From CAYREV01 sp964423345 (GTDB lineage Bacteria > Bacteroidota > Rhodothermia > Balneolales > Balneolaceae): a DNA stretch of 42,508 bases. Shown in pieces: positions 27,597 to 36,437 of the stretch. The notes under the pieces were generated by a model, which was not told where the DNA came from, searched no databases, and saw only the letters and a program-made list of their open reading frames with translations. A program made the position numbers and the translations under genes. The stretch covers positions 1 to 42,508 of the forward strand of contig CAYREV010000022.1 in the NCBI GenBank assembly GCA_964423345.1. The letters are read 5' to 3'. How positions within the stretch are numbered: position 1 is the first letter of the stretch; the number at the start of each line of letters is the position of its first letter.

Positions 27597-29462
27597 CTAT
27601 TTCAGCTCCAATAGCAGCACTGATCGGGATGGTATCTGCATTTTCCCGTGGGTCAGTGAATGGGATTGGCCGGTTATCACGTCGGTGCCTTTGGCATACC
27701 CTTCCAGCCGTTCATGGAAGTAACCGGGGTCCAGCGTTTTTTCCTTTTCAGCCTTGTTGAAAATGACCATAACGGTTTTATCGTCGTTATACCGGAAGTA
27801 GACGTAGACACCGTCATGCCGCGGGGCATACTGCATCAATTTGCCCGTGTGTATTACCGGCTTGTCTTTTCTCCAGTTCAGCAGCTTGCGGATGAAGCGT
27901 TGAGCCTCCCTCTGTTTATTCGAGAGTCCCCGGCCGGTGAAGGCGTTGGACCGGTCGGTTTCCCATCCGCCCGGGAAGTCGGACCGTATATTTCCGTGAG
28001 AGCCGCCTTTATCATTGCTCATAAGGATCTCCGTTCCGTAATAGATCTGCGGGATTCCCCGGATTGTCAGGAGGTAGGCCAGCCCCATTTTGAACAGCTC
28101 GTAGTCGTTACCTACCTGCCTGTAGAAACGGTCCATGTCGTGATTGTCGGGGAACACCACCATATTGAAAGGCTCCGGGTAGAGGTAATCATAGGTAAGC
28201 GTTTCATACAGCCTGATGAAACCGCTGTCCCAGCTTATCTCTCCGGTCAGCGCTTCGATGAGCGACGACTGGATGGGGAAATCCATCAGGGAGGGCAGGC
28301 AGGATCCGAAATCCACCGGCAGGGAATTGCCGCGTTGCCATTTGGCCAGCACCGCGGGTTCAAGGGCCCACTCTTCGCCCACAATATTGAAATTGGGATA
28401 TTCTTCCATAATGCGGCAGGTCCATCGTTCCAGGAACTCCGGCCCCGCGTAGGGGTGGGTGTCGTGGCGAATACCCTCCAAGCCGGCGTATTCAATCCAC
28501 CAGAGGCTGTTGTATATCAGGTAGTCGGCCATAAGCGGGTTAGCCTGGTTGAGATCGGGCATGGAGGGGACAAACCAGCCCCGGACAAAGCGCTCCCGGT
28601 CTATTCTCGAGGCGTAGGGATCGTGAAGCGTCCTGCGGCGGTGGTTGGTCAACCGGAAGTTGTCCTGATAATGCAACCAGTCGGAAGAGGGGGGATCCTG
28701 CATCCACCAATGCCCCGAGCCCGCATGGTTGGTGATGATGTCCATGATCAGCTTTATGCCCCTTTTTTCGGCTTCCTCGCCAAGTTTCTTATACAGGCGG
28801 TTGCTCCCGTAGCGCGGGTCCACTTTGTAAAAATCGGTGGTGGCATAACCGTGGTAGGACTGTTCGTCCATGGCATTTTCCAGTACAGGATTGAGCCAGA
28901 GGGCGGTGAAACCCATTTTTTCAATATAGTCGAGATGCTCAATAATGCCCTGCAGGTCCCCGCCGTGCCGGGCATAGTCGTCGCCCCGGTCCAGGGTATC
29001 GGCCATCCCGGGGATGCGATCATTGCCGGTATCCCCGTTGGCAAAACGGTCGGGGGTGACCAGGTAGATGACATCGGAGCTGTTGAAACCCTTGCGTTGT
29101 GCGGAACCCTTTTCCCGTTCCCTGAGCTCATAGGCATGGGTTAGCTGTTCGCGGCCCTCCTTCAGGAGTTTCAATTCAATGGTCCCCGCCTTTGTTTGAG
29201 GGGCGATATGCAGGTATAAGAACAGGTAATTCGGATTTTCAACCCGCTGCACCTTTTTGATACTAACGCCCGGATACTCAATTTCAGGATCCAGGCTTCC
29301 CAAATCCGAGCCGTAGAGCATTAGCTGAAGCTCGGGGTTGTGCATCTCCGTCCACCAGTGCAGGGGTTCAACCCTTTGCAATTTGTAATCCTGGGCCTGG
29401 AGGGTAGCCGTGGCAAGAAGGAGAAGAACGGTTAATAGTTTAAGGTTTCTGACAGGAGCCAT
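27597..29462 (-). CDS. Secreted alpha-amylase / neopullulanase (GH13, SusA-like)
   Basis: This 621-residue enzyme hydrolyses alpha-glucans such as starch, pullulan or cyclodextrins. A signal peptide (MAPVRNLKLLTVLLLLATAT) and an N-terminal beta domain (about 25-120) precede the catalytic barrel. The conserved regions are all present: DIITNH at 241-246, GIRHD with nucleophile Asp334, GEEW with acid/base Glu363, and FPDNHD with Asp442. The C-terminal beta domain runs to the end. The layout matches Bacteroidota SusA neopullulanases, but no SusC/SusD genes are adjacent. It probably acts in the periplasm. Confidence 0.92.
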   Translation of the reverse strand: MAPVRNLKLLTVLLLLATATLQAQDYKLQRVEPLHWWTEMHNPELQLMLYGSDLGSLDPEIEYPGVSIKKVQRVENPNYLFLYLHIAPQTKAGTIELKLLKEGREQLTHAYELREREKGSAQRKGFNSSDVIYLVTPDRFANGDTGNDRIPGMADTLDRGDDYARHGGDLQGIIEHLDYIEKMGFTALWLNPVLENAMDEQSYHGYATTDFYKVDPRYGSNRLYKKLGEEAEKRGIKLIMDIITNHAGSGHWWMQDPPSSDWLHYQDNFRLTNHRRRTLHDPYASRIDRERFVRGWFVPSMPDLNQANPLMADYLIYNSLWWIEYAGLEGIRHDTHPYAGPEFLERWTCRIMEEYPNFNIVGEEWALEPAVLAKWQRGNSLPVDFGSCLPSLMDFPIQSSLIEALTGEISWDSGFIRLYETLTYDYLYPEPFNMVVFPDNHDMDRFYRQVGNDYELFKMGLAYLLTIRGIPQIYYGTEILMSNDKGGSHGNIRSDFPGGWETDRSNAFTGRGLSNKQREAQRFIRKLLNWRKDKPVIHTGKLMQYAPRHDGVYVYFRYNDDKTVMVIFNKAEKEKTLDPGYFHERLEGYAKGTDVITGQSHSLTHGKMQIPSRSVLLLELK

Positions 29463-29751
29463 GAATAACGGGTTTTGTTTTCCGGTATGGATATTCTCAA
29501 GAATTCGCTATCGGTTATGCTATATGATAATAATCATTTTGATTTCGGGGAAGATTAGTACATCCCGTTCAGCCGGTAAAGTTACTATTAAGAATTAATG
29601 GTAACGTCTGCAATAGCTACGTATTTATGAATACATATTCAAAGTAATGATTTTCGGCCAAGGGTAAGTTTGTTTGCAGGAGGGGAGACAGAAACCGGAA
29701 TTATGGTACCCTGAAGGAGAATCAACCTGTCTTCATAATACGATCAGGAAC
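29463..29751. other. Intergenic region upstream of the amylase
   Basis: These 289 bases separate the universal stress protein gene from the amylase, both minus-strand, so the amylase promoter should lie here. A short inverted repeat GTATT-TATG-AATAC is at 29621-29634. No exact promoter consensus or ORF is seen. Confidence 0.3.
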
Positions 29752-30210
29752 TTATCCTCCCTGTGATTCTTCGTAGGAACTGGGAATAATAACCATGGGT
29801 ATATCATGGTGTTTCAGCACGTGTCGGCATACGCTGCCTACAAGGAGGTCATATAATTCACTGTGGCCATGGCTTCCCAGTACGACCAGGTCTATATTAA
29901 GCTTTTTGAGCTCACCGGTAATAGTGGGGTGGATCTGTCCCTGGATCAGCAGGGCTTCACAGTCAACCCCTTTTTGTTCAACTTCTCTTTTATAATTTTG
30001 AAGCTTACTGTGTTCTTCCTGCAGTTCGGCCGCCTTGTGGTCGCGTACGTATTGGGGACCGATTTCATAGCCCACAAAATCGGGGTCGGGATCCGACACA
30101 TGTATCAGCCAGCATTTGGCTTCATAAAACCCGGCAAGTTCACCGGCCCTTTTGACGACAGGATTCGTTACTTCGGAAAAGTCGATCAGGGCCATAATGT
30201 TATTAGTCAT
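29752..30210 (-). CDS. Universal stress protein, UspA family
   Basis: This 152-residue protein has the UspA fold and the nucleotide-binding motif G-x2-G-x9-G-S (GSHGHSELYDLLVGS), marking an ATP-binding member. Such proteins respond to stress or energy status in the cytoplasm. A strong Shine-Dalgarno-like GGAGAAG lies about eight bases before the ATG. It begins 15 bases after the MBOAT gene, as the third gene of the SGNH-MBOAT-USP operon. Confidence 0.9.
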   Translation of the reverse strand: MTNNIMALIDFSEVTNPVVKRAGELAGFYEAKCWLIHVSDPDPDFVGYEIGPQYVRDHKAAELQEEHSKLQNYKREVEQKGVDCEALLIQGQIHPTITGELKKLNIDLVVLGSHGHSELYDLLVGSVCRHVLKHHDIPMVIIPSSYEESQGG

Positions 30211-30225
30211 AATTCTTCTCCGTTT

Positions 30226-31641
30226 CTAGAATTGGAAGTATATAAATTGCTCGCTGCTTCCTTGTGAAACGGCCAACAATACCAACATAATTCCCCAGAT
30301 GATGCCCAGTACCCACCAGGGAAGCTTGCCGGCTGCCTTCCTGACGGTAGTATCGCGCATGAACCAGTGCGACAGGAACACGGCAACGGTGGTAATCATT
30401 ACGATCCATATGTCCAGCGCCGGCAGTACCTTGGCTCCTTCAGGAGTAAGAAAAAACATGGAAGTGAGCATATCGGCGGCGTTGGAGAAGCTGGTGGCCC
30501 GGAAGAATACCCAGGTGATGTTGACGCAGAAATAGGTGCCCAGGGCCAGAAGGATGCCGTTCCAGGCATTGATGCGTAAGGTGATGTACTGTTTAAGAAA
30601 ACGCTCAGCCATCAGGTAAACCCCGTGGAGGAGCCCCCAGAAAACAAAGGTCCACGCGGCCCCGTGCCAGAGGCCTCCCAGCAGCATGGTGAGGGTCAGG
30701 TTTATATAGGTCCTGACCGGTCCTCTCCGGTTGCCTCCCAGGGGAATATACAGGTAGTCGCGCAGCCAGCTCGAGAGCGATATATGCCAGCGCCGCCACA
30801 GGTCCGAAAAGCCGATGGCCCCGTAGGGATACATAAAATTATGGGGGAGCTTGATGCCCAGCATCAGGGCTATGCCGATGGCACAGGTCGAATAGCCCGC
30901 AAAGTCAAAGAAAATCTGCCCGGAAAAGGCAAGGGTCCCGCTCCAGGCATCCAGTACATGCAGGGCCTTGCCCGAGCCGAAAACAGTGTCGGAGGGGCCG
31001 GCAAGCAGTGAGTCGGCCATGACGATTTTCTGAAAGAGTCCCAGTGTCAGCAGAAACAGTCCCCAGCGAAATTGCCGGAGGTCCGCCTTCTTTTGCTCGT
31101 AAAACTGGGGGATGAGCTCGCTGGAGCGCACGATGGGGCCGGCTACAAGTTGCGGGAAGAAGGTGACGTAGAGGGCGAAATCCAGGAATGTTTCCGCCGG
31201 CTGGGTCTTCTTGTAGTACATGTCGATGGTGTACGACATGGTCTGAAAGGTATAGAAGGAGATACCCATCGGGAGGATGATGTCGGGTGCGGCCGCGCTG
31301 AATTCTATTCCCCCGATCCGGAGCAGGTATATGAAGTTTTCAAGCAGGAAGCCTCCGTATTTGAAAAAGGCGAGGAAGCCCAGGTTGACTGCCAGGCTCA
31401 GCAGCAGCCACAGGTTACGCTTTTGCCGGTCCGTTTCCCGGTAGAGCTTTTTGCCGGCAGTCCAGTCGACTACGGTCGATATCCAAAGCAGGATGACCAG
31501 AGGGGGATTCCACAGGCCGTAGAAAATATAGCTGGCCAGCAGCAGCATCCCTTTCTTACCTTTCCAGTTGAGGAGGGGAGAATAATAGAGGGCCAGGACC
31601 AGAGCCAGGAAGGCTATAAAGCCTAGGGAGTTAAATAGCAT
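30226..31641 (-). CDS. MBOAT family O-acyltransferase (AlgI-like)
   Basis: This 471-residue integral membrane protein has about ten membrane spans. It belongs to the membrane-bound O-acyltransferases that move acyl groups across the inner membrane to extracytoplasmic glycans. Family hallmarks are DFAGYSTCAIGIALMLGI, FSDLWRRWHISLSSWLRDYL with IPLGGNR, and the invariant His in GLWHGAAWTF. It lies 25 bases downstream of a SGNH-like partner gene, the pairing seen in AlgI/AlgJ and PatA/PatB systems. No polysaccharide synthase genes are nearby, so the acceptor is unknown (exopolysaccharide, peptidoglycan or LPS). Confidence 0.93.
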   Translation of the reverse strand: MLFNSLGFIAFLALVLALYYSPLLNWKGKKGMLLLASYIFYGLWNPPLVILLWISTVVDWTAGKKLYRETDRQKRNLWLLLSLAVNLGFLAFFKYGGFLLENFIYLLRIGGIEFSAAAPDIILPMGISFYTFQTMSYTIDMYYKKTQPAETFLDFALYVTFFPQLVAGPIVRSSELIPQFYEQKKADLRQFRWGLFLLTLGLFQKIVMADSLLAGPSDTVFGSGKALHVLDAWSGTLAFSGQIFFDFAGYSTCAIGIALMLGIKLPHNFMYPYGAIGFSDLWRRWHISLSSWLRDYLYIPLGGNRRGPVRTYINLTLTMLLGGLWHGAAWTFVFWGLLHGVYLMAERFLKQYITLRINAWNGILLALGTYFCVNITWVFFRATSFSNAADMLTSMFFLTPEGAKVLPALDIWIVMITTVAVFLSHWFMRDTTVRKAAGKLPWWVLGIIWGIMLVLLAVSQGSSEQFIYFQF

Positions 31642-31666
31642 GTTTCATATGCGTTTGTTGAAATAT

Positions 31667-32722
31667 TCATCGCAAGACCCCGTCCGATTGCATTTGATTG
31701 ACCAGGTCGCGTGTAAACCGGCGGGCGTCGGGGGTAGCCAGGTGCGACCACTCGGGCAGCGTGTACCGGTTCATAAACTCATAATCTTCAAAATGATAGC
31801 CGGCAGTTGCGGTGGAGTCCACGAGCGGATCCCAAAATCTGTCGCGCGGGAAGCCGTTCTTTTCGGCCTTCAGGAATTTGTTCTGGGAGGGATTGCGTAT
31901 GAAGACGACCCTGCCGCCGCGGGAGCGAAATTTCTCTACCAGCTTCATATTGACGTCTAAAATATGCTTTCTCAGCTCTTCGGCCTTTTCGGGAGAGGGG
32001 GCGTTGGGCGGCGGTTGTATGACAAACTCCCAGAAGTTCTTGATTCCCCGTGCATAGGAGGTATCGCTACTGACTACCTTCAGCATGGTGACGTTGCGGT
32101 CATAATCTACATAGTTGAACATGGGGAAGGGCGGGGGACCCGGAGCCCGGTTGTCGGGCATGAAAGCGCGGCCGATCAGGGTCCGAAGGGCCAGCTCATT
32201 ATAATGTTCCTCTTCGGTTGAATTGAGGAAAGCCAGGTAATTTTGTGGGATCCTGGACAGCAGGTGGTTCAGCCGGTCGGCATAGGTCCGGTCATGATAG
32301 TGTTCCACCCAGTTTGCGATTCTTGCATAGCTGAAGTTGTCCATCGACAGGGGGCTGAAATAGATGGGCGGGGTGATGCCCACGATGAGGATACCGTTGA
32401 ATGAGCTGTTGTTGACGATATCCTTGAAAGCGGGTATGGGATTGGATCCCGGGGTGGCCAGCATGATCGGTTTAGTACCGGTCAGTTCTTCCCAGACATG
32501 AATTTGAATATTGAACAGCACTCTGGAGGAGCCCAGCAGCACCACACCGGTGGAATCGAGCTCTTCAACTTCGGCCCGTTCATAGGCCCACAGGCCTTTG
32601 TTATCGTCCGGGGCTACCGGGTAGTTTTCCGAACGCAGGAACAGTTCCCACGCCACGAGCATCGATAAGGCGAAGACGAGTCCCAGCCCCAGCGCTTTAG
32701 CAGTGTTTGGGTATGATTTCAA
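31667..32722 (-). CDS. SGNH-hydrolase-like membrane-anchored partner of MBOAT acyltransferase
   Basis: This 351-residue protein has one N-terminal membrane anchor (about 11-28) and an extracytoplasmic domain. The segment VVLLGSSRVLFNI carries a GSSR block with a candidate nucleophile Ser66. A possible oxyanion or block II segment is TPGSNP at 90-95. The C-terminal PEWSHL has His327 as candidate base, with Glu324 where Asp is usual. This is the architecture of AlgJ/AlgX- or PatB-type proteins that complete O-acetylation. It is first in the operon with MBOAT and USP. Low sequence identity to named families makes the substrate uncertain. Confidence 0.72.
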   Translation of the reverse strand: MKSYPNTAKALGLGLVFALSMLVAWELFLRSENYPVAPDDNKGLWAYERAEVEELDSTGVVLLGSSRVLFNIQIHVWEELTGTKPIMLATPGSNPIPAFKDIVNNSSFNGILIVGITPPIYFSPLSMDNFSYARIANWVEHYHDRTYADRLNHLLSRIPQNYLAFLNSTEEEHYNELALRTLIGRAFMPDNRAPGPPPFPMFNYVDYDRNVTMLKVVSSDTSYARGIKNFWEFVIQPPPNAPSPEKAEELRKHILDVNMKLVEKFRSRGGRVVFIRNPSQNKFLKAEKNGFPRDRFWDPLVDSTATAGYHFEDYEFMNRYTLPEWSHLATPDARRFTRDLVNQMQSDGVLR

Positions 32723-32914
32723 TGTATGGAAGTCGCTTTTTTAACCCATCCCTGATTCACCCCGGTTTAATATCCCTTTTATCCGGTGGATGTGGCTCTT
32801 TTGACTACGTAATTTGGTTACATAAATAAATAAAAAACGGATAAATAAAAATAAATATATAGACGAAGTTCTTGTAGTAGGTTGTGGGAGAAGTTGCAAA
32901 AAAGAGAGGTCCGG
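32723..32914. other. AT-rich gap between histidine kinase and SGNH operon
   Basis: These 192 bases lie downstream of the kinase and upstream of the SGNH gene. The middle (about 32821-32866) is almost pure A/T with AAATAAATAAA-like repeats, a plausible promoter or upstream element. No exact consensus is seen. Confidence 0.3.
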
Positions 32915-35227
32915 TTACTGATCCAGAATGGTGCCCGACCCTTTGCTGAATATCGTTTCAAAAGTGATATAATGGTTCACGCTGGGTTGCAGGTCCATTT
33001 TATAATCAGCCTCAAGTTGTTCTACAAGGTTACTTATGAGCGTCATACCCAGCCCACCCTGCTTGTCGTCCGGTTCTTTTCCCATACCTACGCCGTCGTC
33101 TCTGAGCTCAGCTTCAATTTTTGAATCCTTCTTTTTAATATCGATCCAAATAGTGCCTGAATCCCTGTTGTCAAAGGCATGCTCGTAAGAGTTGGTCAGT
33201 ATTTCGTTAACAAGTAGTGCAAAAGGAATAGCCTTGTTTATATTCAGGGCAACCTCATCCACGTTGATGTTGACGTCAATATTCCTGTTGTTAATTTCAA
33301 AAGTCTGCCGGATGGAATCCACCAGGTCATTCATATAGTTATTCAGGTCTATACGGGTGAGGTTCTCCGACTTATACAGTTTTTCGTGGATCAGTGCAAT
33401 GGTTTGCAACCTGGATTGGCTGTCTTTAAGTATCCTGCGGACCGCCGGATCGTCCACTTCGAATATCTGCAGCTGAAACAGGCTTGAGATGACGGCCAGG
33501 TTGTTTTTGACCCGGTGATGGATCTCCTGCAGCAGAACCTGTTTCTCCTTGAGCGAGTCCTTAAGGTCTTTTTCAACCTTCTTCAGGTCGGAGATATCGA
33601 TGTACATCCCGAAGCCGGCAATGCGCTCGTCGTTAATATATACCGGGATGCCGGCTACGATCATATCCAGCAGCCGGCCATCTTTTGTTTTTCGCTTCGC
33701 TTCAACTTGTAGGTTCAGCAATTCGCCATAATTTTTCCCTGATTGAAAACCTACGGAATCTTCCCCTTCAGGGAGCACTACATTGTTTATTTGTTTGTCT
33801 ATTAACTCTTTCTCAGTGTAGCCGAACAGTTTTTCGAAGCTTTTGTTAACCATCCTGATTTGTCCCCGCTCATTAGACATGGCTATAGCCACGGGCGACC
33901 TTGAAAACAGTGTTTTAAACAGTTTTTCATTTTTCCGTATCTCTCGCAGCAACCTTTTCTGGTCGGAAATATCCAGCCCGATGGCCAGCTTTATCGGATT
34001 CTTTCCGTCTTCGAATGTTTCAATCTTCCAGAGGTAGGGCACTTTTCTATTCTTCTCGTCAAAAACGGACACCTCTATTTCATCCACTTTTCTGTTTTGA
34101 AGTATTTCGGGCACATTTTGATCGGTGAGGAGTTCCCAAAAGTTGTTCTTATTTGCAGAAATATCCTTTGAACTGAGGCCGGTTATTTTCTCTACATTCT
34201 TGTTCCACTGAAGGGGCGTAAATTGTTCATCCATAGCGAGGAACATGCCCGGGAGGCTGTCGATAACGGCCTGGTTATAGTTTTTTTGAACCGTAAGCAT
34301 ATCCTGGTACTTGACCCACACTTTGTAGGAACCGTAAATGCGGGCCGCCATTTGCAGCAGCTGTACTTCGTCTTGCGACCAGTACCGTTCTTTCTGGACA
34401 TCGTCAAATCCTATGAAACCATTCCATTTACCATCTAGGTAGATGGGTAGGATTAAGACGGACTTAACCCCCTGGGATTCAAGCAGCTCTTTTTCGGCGG
34501 GAGGGAGGTTACGGGTCTGTTCATTGATGATTTTTTCCTGTTCCAGCATCTCCTTCCACCAGGGAAATACACTGTAAGGGACCCCCTGAAGTTCGGGATT
34601 ATCGATCTGTGGGGCTATATCTTTCCTTGTGGCTTCATACTTCTGGCTTGCAAGCAGCGTGCCGTCTTCTGTCGCATGGTTTTCAAAAATATATACGCGG
34701 TCGGCATCGGCCACCTCCAGCAGGATATTCAGGGTCTTGCTTACGGCATCCGGGCGGTTGTTGAGCAGCAGATGGGAGCAGCGGGCTATAGCGTGCTCAT
34801 AGGGTTTTATTTTCTCTCCCTCTTGCTGGTCCAGGGCGAAGACCCGGGCTACCACCCAGGAATAGCCTACGATGGACTGGGGATTACCTTTTTCATCGCT
34901 GATTAGCTTCAGGCGGTCTCTCAGCCAGATATATTTTCCGTTTTTAAGCTGGAATCGGTATTCGTTTACTTCCGACCCCGTTTTAACGATCTTTGAAAAT
35001 GAGGCAAGCACTTCTTTGCGGTCGTCGGGATGAATTCGATCCGACCAGGCGGATGAATCTCCCAGGAAATAGTCCGGCGGGAAACCTAAAATTTCATCAA
35101 CGTTATCGCTGACATAAAACAGGGGGAACGGTTTATCGACCCCGCATTTAAACAGCATCACTCTTCCCGTACTGAATAGTGATTGCACTTCATTGTTTGT
35201 CAGTTCAGTTGATTCCATGGTATCCAT
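32915..35227 (-). CDS. Orphan sensor histidine kinase, PAS-GAF-PAS-PAS-HisKA_2-HATPase
   Basis: This 770-residue protein lacks membrane spans and is probably cytoplasmic. Residues 20-130 form a PAS domain (FYVSDNVDEILGFPPDYF), 140-305 a GAF domain, and 316-420 and 430-550 two more PAS domains. The HisKA_2 dimerisation helix has phospho-acceptor His570 in QEIHHRVKNNLAVISSLFQL. The ATPase domain carries LLVNEILTNSYEHAF, DDGVGMG and GGLGMTLI. HisKA_2 kinases often signal to distant or single-domain regulators. No response regulator is encoded in this window. The start is an ATG at 35227 or 35218. It precedes the SGNH-MBOAT-USP operon on the same strand after 192 bases, too far to assume co-transcription. 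Confidence 0.93.
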   Translation of the reverse strand: MDTMESTELTNNEVQSLFSTGRVMLFKCGVDKPFPLFYVSDNVDEILGFPPDYFLGDSSAWSDRIHPDDRKEVLASFSKIVKTGSEVNEYRFQLKNGKYIWLRDRLKLISDEKGNPQSIVGYSWVVARVFALDQQEGEKIKPYEHAIARCSHLLLNNRPDAVSKTLNILLEVADADRVYIFENHATEDGTLLASQKYEATRKDIAPQIDNPELQGVPYSVFPWWKEMLEQEKIINEQTRNLPPAEKELLESQGVKSVLILPIYLDGKWNGFIGFDDVQKERYWSQDEVQLLQMAARIYGSYKVWVKYQDMLTVQKNYNQAVIDSLPGMFLAMDEQFTPLQWNKNVEKITGLSSKDISANKNNFWELLTDQNVPEILQNRKVDEIEVSVFDEKNRKVPYLWKIETFEDGKNPIKLAIGLDISDQKRLLREIRKNEKLFKTLFSRSPVAIAMSNERGQIRMVNKSFEKLFGYTEKELIDKQINNVVLPEGEDSVGFQSGKNYGELLNLQVEAKRKTKDGRLLDMIVAGIPVYINDERIAGFGMYIDISDLKKVEKDLKDSLKEKQVLLQEIHHRVKNNLAVISSLFQLQIFEVDDPAVRRILKDSQSRLQTIALIHEKLYKSENLTRIDLNNYMNDLVDSIRQTFEINNRNIDVNINVDEVALNINKAIPFALLVNEILTNSYEHAFDNRDSGTIWIDIKKKDSKIEAELRDDGVGMGKEPDDKQGGLGMTLISNLVEQLEADYKMDLQPSVNHYITFETIFSKGSGTILDQ

Positions 35228-35288
35228 AGATGATATAACCGGTCTGAAAGTATTCTGTGATGCTGAAACCTTTAACTATGTTAATCTT

Positions 35289-35306
35289 TTTCAACAATTA
35301 TTGAAA
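35289..35306. promoter_or_regulatory. Inverted repeat upstream of histidine kinase
   Basis: TTTCAA (35289-35294) and TTGAAA (35301-35306) pair around CAATTA, 61 bases from the kinase start. It lies in the 209-base gap between the kinase and the four-span membrane protein. It could be an operator or a weak hairpin; arms are short. Confidence 0.25.
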
Positions 35307-35436
35307 GGATGTGTTGGTTATAGCGATTAAGGAAAGCTTTTCGTATGTAAAATAACCGTTATCGATTAAAAAAAAGAAATGGATAATGACAGCCATGCAT
35401 GGGGAAGGCCAATGATTTCCGGTATGCCTACTTTGC

Positions 35437-35877
35437 CTATACGGATGTGTCGGCTTGTTTGCTGAATTTAAGATGAAAGGCCGCCCCGATCAGTATGTAA
35501 GAAAGGATATAGCTATAGAATCCCGGAGCGGGAGTACCCGGGTATCCCCCGAGGGGGCCAACAGTAAGGATAAATAACAGGGCCAGTGCAAGGAAAGCAT
35601 TGTACCAGCGAATAAGGGGATGGGATCGGAAATAAAGTATGAAAGACCCTGCCAACAACAGGTTGATGATAAAAATTACCCCCAGAACGGTTTCCAGCCC
35701 TCCTTCCGAAATACTAAATAGCCCGGCGGCGGTAAACAGAAATACCTGCCATCCCTGTAGCACCTCCTCTGCAAAGATAAAGCCGTAGAATACGGGCAGA
35801 ATCATGCTGGAGAGCAGCAGAATGAAACCGAGTGCCAGTAACAGGTCTGATTTTGAAAAATTATCAAGGGCTTTCAT
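35437..35877 (-). CDS. Four-span membrane protein, unknown function
   Basis: This 146-residue protein has four hydrophobic segments (about 12-33, 41-57, 62-85, 90-107) plus a hydrophobic C-terminal stretch. I recognise no family or catalytic motif. A perfect 10-bp inverted repeat ends 13 bases before its ATG, which may control its expression. It sits downstream of a SRPBCC gene on the same strand. Confidence 0.6.
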   Translation of the reverse strand: MKALDNFSKSDLLLALGFILLLSSMILPVFYGFIFAEEVLQGWQVFLFTAAGLFSISEGGLETVLGVIFIINLLLAGSFILYFRSHPLIRWYNAFLALALLFILTVGPLGGYPGTPAPGFYSYILSYILIGAAFHLKFSKQADTSV

Positions 35878-35889
35878 CGGGCGTTAAGG

Positions 35890-35917
35890 TCTGATTAACA
35901 ATAAAGAGTTAATCAGA
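35890..35917. promoter_or_regulatory. Perfect 10-bp inverted repeat next to a start codon
   Basis: TCTGATTAAC and GTTAATCAGA are exact reverse complements around an eight-base A-rich loop. The repeat ends 13 bases upstream of the membrane-protein ATG, so in RNA it would sit in the 5' leader near the ribosome site. As DNA it could be a dimeric-regulator operator. Confidence 0.6.
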
Positions 35918-35952
35918 AATTCGTATGCATCGGGATAAAGGTCAAATAAATA

Positions 35953-35968
35953 GGCGGAATGTTTCGCC
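35953..35968 (-). terminator. Candidate terminator after SRPBCC gene
   Basis: On the minus strand GGCGAA-ACAT-TCCGCC folds into a GC-rich stem with one wobble pair, 13 bases past the SRPBCC stop. A T-rich tail (TATTTATTTGA) follows. This fits an intrinsic terminator, though the T-run is interrupted. Confidence 0.5.
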
Positions 35969-35981
35969 GTGAAAATCAGGG

Positions 35982-36437
35982 TCAAGACGCTTGCGGCTGT
36001 AGTGACTGGTTGAGTGCATCTACCGTTCGCTGACGCTCACTTTGGGCGATTCGTTGTACCAGGGGACGAAACAGCTGAAATCCATTGAATAGCTTGCCCC
36101 TGGCATGGTGGTAGACATAGGTGGAGGAGTCGTTTAGCTTTTTCAGTTTATAGCCGGGCCAGCCCTCCATGACTTTCACTCCCAGCAGGCGGGCTGTGTA
36201 GTGAAAGGTGAGACGGGTGGGCCTGTCAAATTCGAAGACCTCCCCCCGAACAGTCCCCAGTCGGGTACGGTCGGAATAGATCGTGCCTTTGCCAACCGGC
36301 CCGGAAGAATCCTTGCTGCAGGCGATAAACAGTCCGCCGCCGGGCATCCAGTCGTTGTATCCCTGAATGTCGGCCAGCCGTTCAAATACCTTGTCTATGG
36401 GCTGAGGGATGAGTTTCTCAATTTCTACGCGGACCAC
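35982..36437 (-). CDS. SRPBCC (START-like) family protein
   Basis: This 151-residue protein has the START/Bet v1-like helix-grip start EIEKLIPQPIDKVFERLADI and a strand-rich middle (RLTFHYTARLLGVKVMEGW). Such proteins bind hydrophobic ligands or act as polyketide cyclases; the ligand is unknown. The start is a GTG at 36437 immediately followed by MVRVEIEK-type sequence. It sits at the border between the GC-richer core and the AT-richer right part of the window. Confidence 0.78.
   Translation of the reverse strand: MVRVEIEKLIPQPIDKVFERLADIQGYNDWMPGGGLFIACSKDSSGPVGKGTIYSDRTRLGTVRGEVFEFDRPTRLTFHYTARLLGVKVMEGWPGYKLKKLNDSSTYVYHHARGKLFNGFQLFRPLVQRIAQSERQRTVDALNQSLQPQAS

Noticed and set aside
27660..29144. 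494-codon open frame on the plus strand
   Set aside because: It lies opposite the GH13 amylase with its complete catalytic motifs; it is a shadow of that gene's codon usage.
29752..32722. Alginate or other exopolysaccharide biosynthesis cluster
   Set aside because: Only the O-acylation pair is present; no glycosyltransferase, polymerase or exporter is nearby.
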